A DNA stretch of 46,465 nt from Candidatus Kuenenia stuttgartensis (GTDB lineage Bacteria; Planctomycetota; Planctomycetia; Planctomycetales; Planctomycetaceae). Of the stretch, positions 43,494 through 46,465 are shown piece by piece; positions within the stretch are counted from its first letter, which is position 1, and each line of letters opens with the position of its first letter. The stretch covers positions 1 through 46,465 of the forward strand of contig CAMDRI010000022.1 in assembly GCA_945906725.1 (NCBI GenBank), in the 5' to 3' direction. The position numbers and the translations under genes were made by a program. Under the pieces are notes generated by a model. It saw only the letters and a list, made by a program, of their open reading frames with translations. It did not search any database and had not been told where the DNA came from.

Positions 43494-44342
43494 TTACTCG
43501 CCTATTGCGGTCATTTCCAGGAACAGCGACCGCAGCCGAGTCAGTTGATTGAATAATCGTGTTACGTCGGAAAGACGCAGCATGTTGGGACCGTCGCTGA
43601 GTGCTCGATCGGGATCGGGATGCGTTTCCAGAAACACCGCGTCGCAACCGGCCGCGACGGCGGCTCGCGAGAGGGTCGGCACCATGTCGCGCTGGCCGCC
43701 GGTCGTGCTGCCCCCTGGCATCTGCACGCTGTGCGTCGCGTCGTAGCACACGGGAGCACCACTGCGCTGCATGATCGGGATGCACCGAAAGTCGTTGACC
43801 AACCGGCCATAACCAAACGTCGTCCCGCGCTCGGTCAGCAGTACTCGCGGACAGCCGGCTTCTTCGCACTTTTTGACGATGTGCGTTGTGTCTTCAGCTG
43901 CGACGAACTGCGGCTTCTTAATGTTGACCACTCCTCCGCTCGCGGCACACGCCGTCGCGATCGCGTGGACTAAGTCCGTCTGCCGAGCGAGAAACGCCGG
44001 CACTTGCAGAATCTGACACACCTTCGCGGCCGGTTCGGCCTGCTGCGGTTCGTGAATGTCGGTCGTCACCGGCAACCCAGTCACCTCACGCACCTTCGCA
44101 AGAATGTCGAGACCGCGTTCCAAACCGGGGCCGCGAAAACTGTGAAAGCTCGTCCGATTGGCTTTGTCGAAGCTCGATTTGAAAACCAGTTGCCAATCAT
44201 TCGCGTCAGCCCATTCGGCCAACTGCTTGGCCACATCGAGCACCAGTTGTTCGCTCTCGATGACACACGGTCCCGCAATGAACAGCAGCGGATGTCCGCC
44301 GCCGCATTGCAGGCTTCCAATCTTGATCGGATTGTCTGGCAT
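43494..44342 (-). CDS. kdsA: 3-deoxy-8-phosphooctulonate synthase (KDO8P synthase)
   Basis: 282 residues. Signatures: [67 protein letters not shown], and [19 protein letters not shown]. It joins phosphoenolpyruvate and arabinose-5-phosphate to KDO-8-phosphate, the first committed step to the KDO of lipopolysaccharide. Cys26 in GPCVIES stands where the E. coli enzyme has Asn, so this is the metal-dependent class. It shows that the organism probably makes KDO and a lipopolysaccharide-like outer membrane. The ATG is preceded by CGGAA; an inverted repeat lies 28 bp upstream. Confidence 0.96.
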   Translation of the reverse strand: MPDNPIKIGSLQCGGGHPLLFIAGPCVIESEQLVLDVAKQLAEWADANDWQLVFKSSFDKANRTSFHSFRGPGLERGLDILAKVREVTGLPVTTDIHEPQQAEPAAKVCQILQVPAFLARQTDLVHAIATACAASGGVVNIKKPQFVAAEDTTHIVKKCEEAGCPRVLLTERGTTFGYGRLVNDFRCIPIMQRSGAPVCYDATHSVQMPGGSTTGGQRDMVPTLSRAAVAAGCDAVFLETHPDPDRALSDGPNMLRLSDVTRLFNQLTRLRSLFLEMTAIGE

Positions 44343-44370
44343 GATTCCGTTCTGCCCCTCGCTTCCAACT

Positions 44371-44465
44371 CAGTGAAAAGTGCAGAGTGACGACTGTAAA
44401 GTGGAAAATGTCTGAACGAGATTCTCACTTTGCACTTTGCAGTCGTCACTCTGTGCTTGGCACTG
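44371..44465. repeat. Long inverted-repeat element upstream of kdsA
   Basis: Imperfect 40-bp arms at 44371-44410 and 44426-44465, shared core CAGAGTGACGACTG, spacer 15 bp. It fills most of the 157-bp gap between the lipid kinase stop and the kdsA start and would be transcribed if the genes form one operon. It is the longest element of this kind in the window. Confidence 0.88.
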
Positions 44466-44499
44466 TTCTATTCGATCCTCAAACCGAGACGTGGTGACC

Positions 44500-45372
44500 T
44501 CACGGCGCGAACACCTCCATCGCCCCCGGCAGCACTTCCAGCGTCACGGGCGTGAATCCGGCCGGATCGCCATCCATTTGCCACGGGACGGAGACGTCGG
44601 CCTCGATTCGCACTCGCGACGCTTTCAGGCAGGTCACATCGGGCAGCGATTGATGTCGGCCGGCGACCACATGCCCGAAGTACCGCACCATTTGAAATGT
44701 CGAGCCTCGCTCGAAAAGGCACAAGTCCAACTCCCCGTCCTCGGCAGTGGCTTGCGGAGCGAACGGAATCCCTAAGGCGTACATTGGCACGTTGACAGCA
44801 ATTAGCAGTCGCGCTATTCGCGGCTGCGGTTCGTCATTCACGAAGACCCGCACCGGCGGATGATCGTACTGACGGATCGAGTGCCACATCGGCGGCAGGT
44901 AGTGCCATTTGTGAATGTTGCCGCGACGGCTTGCGTGTGCCCGATGCAACACCGCCGCATCGAAGCCGCAACTCGCCATCAACGTGAACCGCCGGCTGTT
45001 AAGTTGCCCCAAGTCCAGCTTTCGCCGTGAGCCGCTCGCGATCAACTCAGCGACTTGCGCTCCCGACGGCTGAATTTTCAGATACTTCGCCAGCAAATTC
45101 TCCGTCCCCAGCGGCAACGTCGCGAGCGGCAATCCCGAATAACGATTGACCACGTCGCCAATCGTCCCGTCGCCACCCGCAGCAAGTACGCACACGAGTT
45201 GCTCGCACGCCGCAGGGTCGGCCAGTTTTGCCTGCATTCGTTCACGGCTCGCAAAGAGTCGCGGCCGAATGCCGCGCCGTTTCAGCTCGCGAATTAACTC
45301 CATCAAGACGCCGCGCCGAGCACCCGTCCCCGATGTCGGATTGCGTTGAATCGCCACCCACGGACACTTCAT
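44500..45372 (-). CDS. Diacylglycerol kinase-family lipid kinase
   Basis: 290 residues. The catalytic-domain motif GGDGT at 66-70 is followed by LATLPLGTENLLAKYL, both diagnostic of the DAGK/YegS/BmrU family, and IPFAPQATAEDGELDLCLFE is the usual metal/structural loop in the C-terminal beta domain. The enzyme phosphorylates a membrane lipid such as diacylglycerol, or a sphingoid base, at the cytoplasmic face. Its ATG overlaps the stop of the HAD hydrolase by four bases (ATGA), so it is translationally coupled to it. Downstream lies kdsA. Confidence 0.92.
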   Translation of the reverse strand: MKCPWVAIQRNPTSGTGARRGVLMELIRELKRRGIRPRLFASRERMQAKLADPAACEQLVCVLAAGGDGTIGDVVNRYSGLPLATLPLGTENLLAKYLKIQPSGAQVAELIASGSRRKLDLGQLNSRRFTLMASCGFDAAVLHRAHASRRGNIHKWHYLPPMWHSIRQYDHPPVRVFVNDEPQPRIARLLIAVNVPMYALGIPFAPQATAEDGELDLCLFERGSTFQMVRYFGHVVAGRHQSLPDVTCLKASRVRIEADVSVPWQMDGDPAGFTPVTLEVLPGAMEVFAP

Positions 45373-46064
45373 AGCAGAACCCCCAGCAGGTCGCTGAGTC
45401 GCCGCAACTCAGATTCATCTGCATCGCGCCGCAGGTGCAGCGCCGCGATTCCGGCCGCGCGCGCCGACTCGACATCGTTCACCAAATCGTCACCGATCAT
45501 CAGCACTTCGCTCGGATCGCATTCCGCAGCCGCAACGACGGCCGAGTAAAAACCGCGATGCGTTTTCCGGTACCCGACCAGTGACGAGATGACTCGACAG
45601 CGAATGTCTCGCAATTCGGCCAGTCCATCGCAGACGCGATTCAGCCTCGCATCGAAATTTGACGCGATCAGCACTCGATAACCGCGTTGCTTGAGTTCGT
45701 GCAGCGTCGTGGCGACGTCGTCGAAGCAGCGCCACGAGTCCGGCCTTCCGAAGTGATCGAACAATTCATCAAAGCACGTCGACGGATCGGTGACATCCGG
45801 TAGAACGTCTTGCACGATCTGTCGCCAGAAGTCGCGCTCATGCTCTTCGTTGGTCCGGCCCGGCTCGCCGAATCTCGCGGTGGCCGATTCATCGGCGCGG
45901 CGGAAGGCTTCTGCAAACCGCAACCGAACTTCTTCAGCGGGCAGTCGCGATCCAAACCGCTGACCATGCAGCGCGTACGCGGCGGCGACCGATGGCTCGG
46001 CATAGATCAACGTTCCCACAGCATCCAGCGCGATGCACCGAAATCGCTTCGCTGAGCCACTCAT
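45369..46064 (-). CDS. HAD-superfamily hydrolase
   Basis: 231 residues. HAD motif I is CIALDAVGTLI with nucleophile Asp14; the second Asp of the usual DxD is Val, as in a known HAD sub-group. Motif II is VLIASNFD, motif III the lysine of GYRKTHRGFY, and motif IV MIGDDLVNDVESARAAG. The helical cap lies at about 20-110. It is probably a small-molecule phosphatase or dehalogenase-like enzyme; the substrate is unknown. A perfect Shine-Dalgarno (AAGGAGGTG, 46067-46075) sets the start at 46064. The lipid kinase overlaps its stop by 4 bp. Confidence 0.9.
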   Translation of the reverse strand: MSGSAKRFRCIALDAVGTLIYAEPSVAAAYALHGQRFGSRLPAEEVRLRFAEAFRRADESATARFGEPGRTNEEHERDFWRQIVQDVLPDVTDPSTCFDELFDHFGRPDSWRCFDDVATTLHELKQRGYRVLIASNFDARLNRVCDGLAELRDIRCRVISSLVGYRKTHRGFYSAVVAAAECDPSEVLMIGDDLVNDVESARAAGIAALHLRRDADESELRRLSDLLGVLL

Positions 46065-46465
46065 TCGCACCTCCTTGAGTTTTACGTTTCGCAGTCTGTC
46101 GCCACTCGCACGAATCGCCAAGCTCAATTCGTCGTAGTCTTTCCTTCCGAGGTGTGCAGCTGGCAGACAACCGGTGAGCGAGGACTGCGTCGGTGCGTAA
46201 ATTCAGACCTTGGCCATTCGCAGTGTTAGCAAGGCCGTTTTCCAGGATTTGCTGCCGCACCCCAACAACGAGACTCACTGCCGGTTCAACGACAACCTGG
46301 TTCCTTTTGGAGTACGCTGTAAGTTCGACTTTTGCAGTTTTTAGAGTGTTGAGAACTGATCTACGGAAAAAGCGCGAGCCTCCACGACAATGCTTGGGAC
46401 ATCACTCTCAGGCATCGAGCAAGGAGGCTCACGATGTAACTTGTACCCAGTTTTGCGGTTTTGTT
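46065..46465. other. Right-end region without a recognised gene; SD-masking hairpin and start-stop
   Basis: The first bases hold the Shine-Dalgarno of the HAD gene. The rest shows no domain-like frame. At 46376-46383 and 46423-46430 an 8-bp inverted repeat (GAGCCTCC / GGAGGCTC) covers a perfect Shine-Dalgarno AAGGAGG (46421-46427), which is followed at 46434-46439 by ATG immediately followed by TAA. This may be the leader of a gene, or the end of a mobile element, beyond the window edge. Confidence 0.4.

Noticed and set aside
45934..46278. A 114-codon minus-strand frame upstream of and overlapping the HAD gene
   Set aside because: The perfect Shine-Dalgarno of the HAD gene lies inside it in another frame, and its translation has no recognisable features.

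Overview
The window reads as a chromosomal segment of a planctomycete (phylum Planctomycetota). The evidence is the density of families that are hallmarks of that phylum: paired DUF1549/DUF1553 and DUF1501 proteins, a DUF1552 protein next to a DUF1587/1592/1588/1585 haem protein, a Ser/Thr kinase that starts with a zinc ribbon and ends in WD40 repeats, an RTX-repeat protein with a LEPR-XLL-like N-terminus, a BBP7-like outer-membrane barrel and a broken DUF6263 gene. Lipoproteins, Tat signals, a metal-dependent type KdsA and an RND-MFP-OMF efflux set fit a diderm envelope. No tRNA, rRNA, CRISPR array or intact transposase was seen.

Layout. 1-1825 (-): truncated kinase/WD40 gene. 2049-5321 (-): RTX protein. 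5694-6914 (+): LysM/L,D-transpeptidase. 7261-7663 (+): probable small pseudogene. 7797-11409 (-): BBP7-like barrel and an altronate dehydratase-family enzyme. 11569-14244 (+): Tat-exported sulfite oxidase-like enzyme, DsbB-like protein, sterol desaturase-like hydroxylase. 14293-20952 (+): complete tripartite RND efflux system. 21029-23091 (-): DUF1501 remnant, TlpA-like thioredoxin, leuB. 23380-23640 (+): small membrane protein. 23712-26688 (-): DUF1549/1553 and DUF1501 pair. 26918-31148 (+): glycosyltransferase, PfkB kinase, dienelactone hydrolase, hemB. 31198-32116 (+): DUF6263 pseudogene with three lesions. 32266-36320 (-): DUF1552 protein and large haem protein. 36546-38072 (+): MurJ-like flippase. 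38150-40090 (-): amt and glnB, with a near-consensus sigma-54 promoter upstream. 40690-41652 (+): Tat-exported TIM-barrel isomerase. 41676-46064 (-): lipoprotein, kdsA, lipid kinase, HAD hydrolase.

The most unusual signal is not a gene. About thirteen short palindromic or inverted-repeat elements (21-95 bp) are scattered over the window. Most are two inverted copies of one 19-40 bp sequence around a short spacer, but different elements use different arm sequences. They sit directly after stop codons, fill the gap between convergent genes, lie a few bases upstream of start codons, and in three places lie in frame inside coding sequences: once in the kinase domain between the HRD and DFG motifs, and twice in predicted cytoplasmic loops of the RND permease. 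They look like a REP/BIME- or MITE-like population of several sub-families, which I cannot link to a mobilising enzyme inside this window.

Functionally the window mixes housekeeping (leuB, hemB, kdsA, murJ-like), nitrogen uptake and sensing (amt-glnB), envelope and efflux functions, and the exported haem-protein modules typical of planctomycetes, whose substrates cannot be read from sequence.
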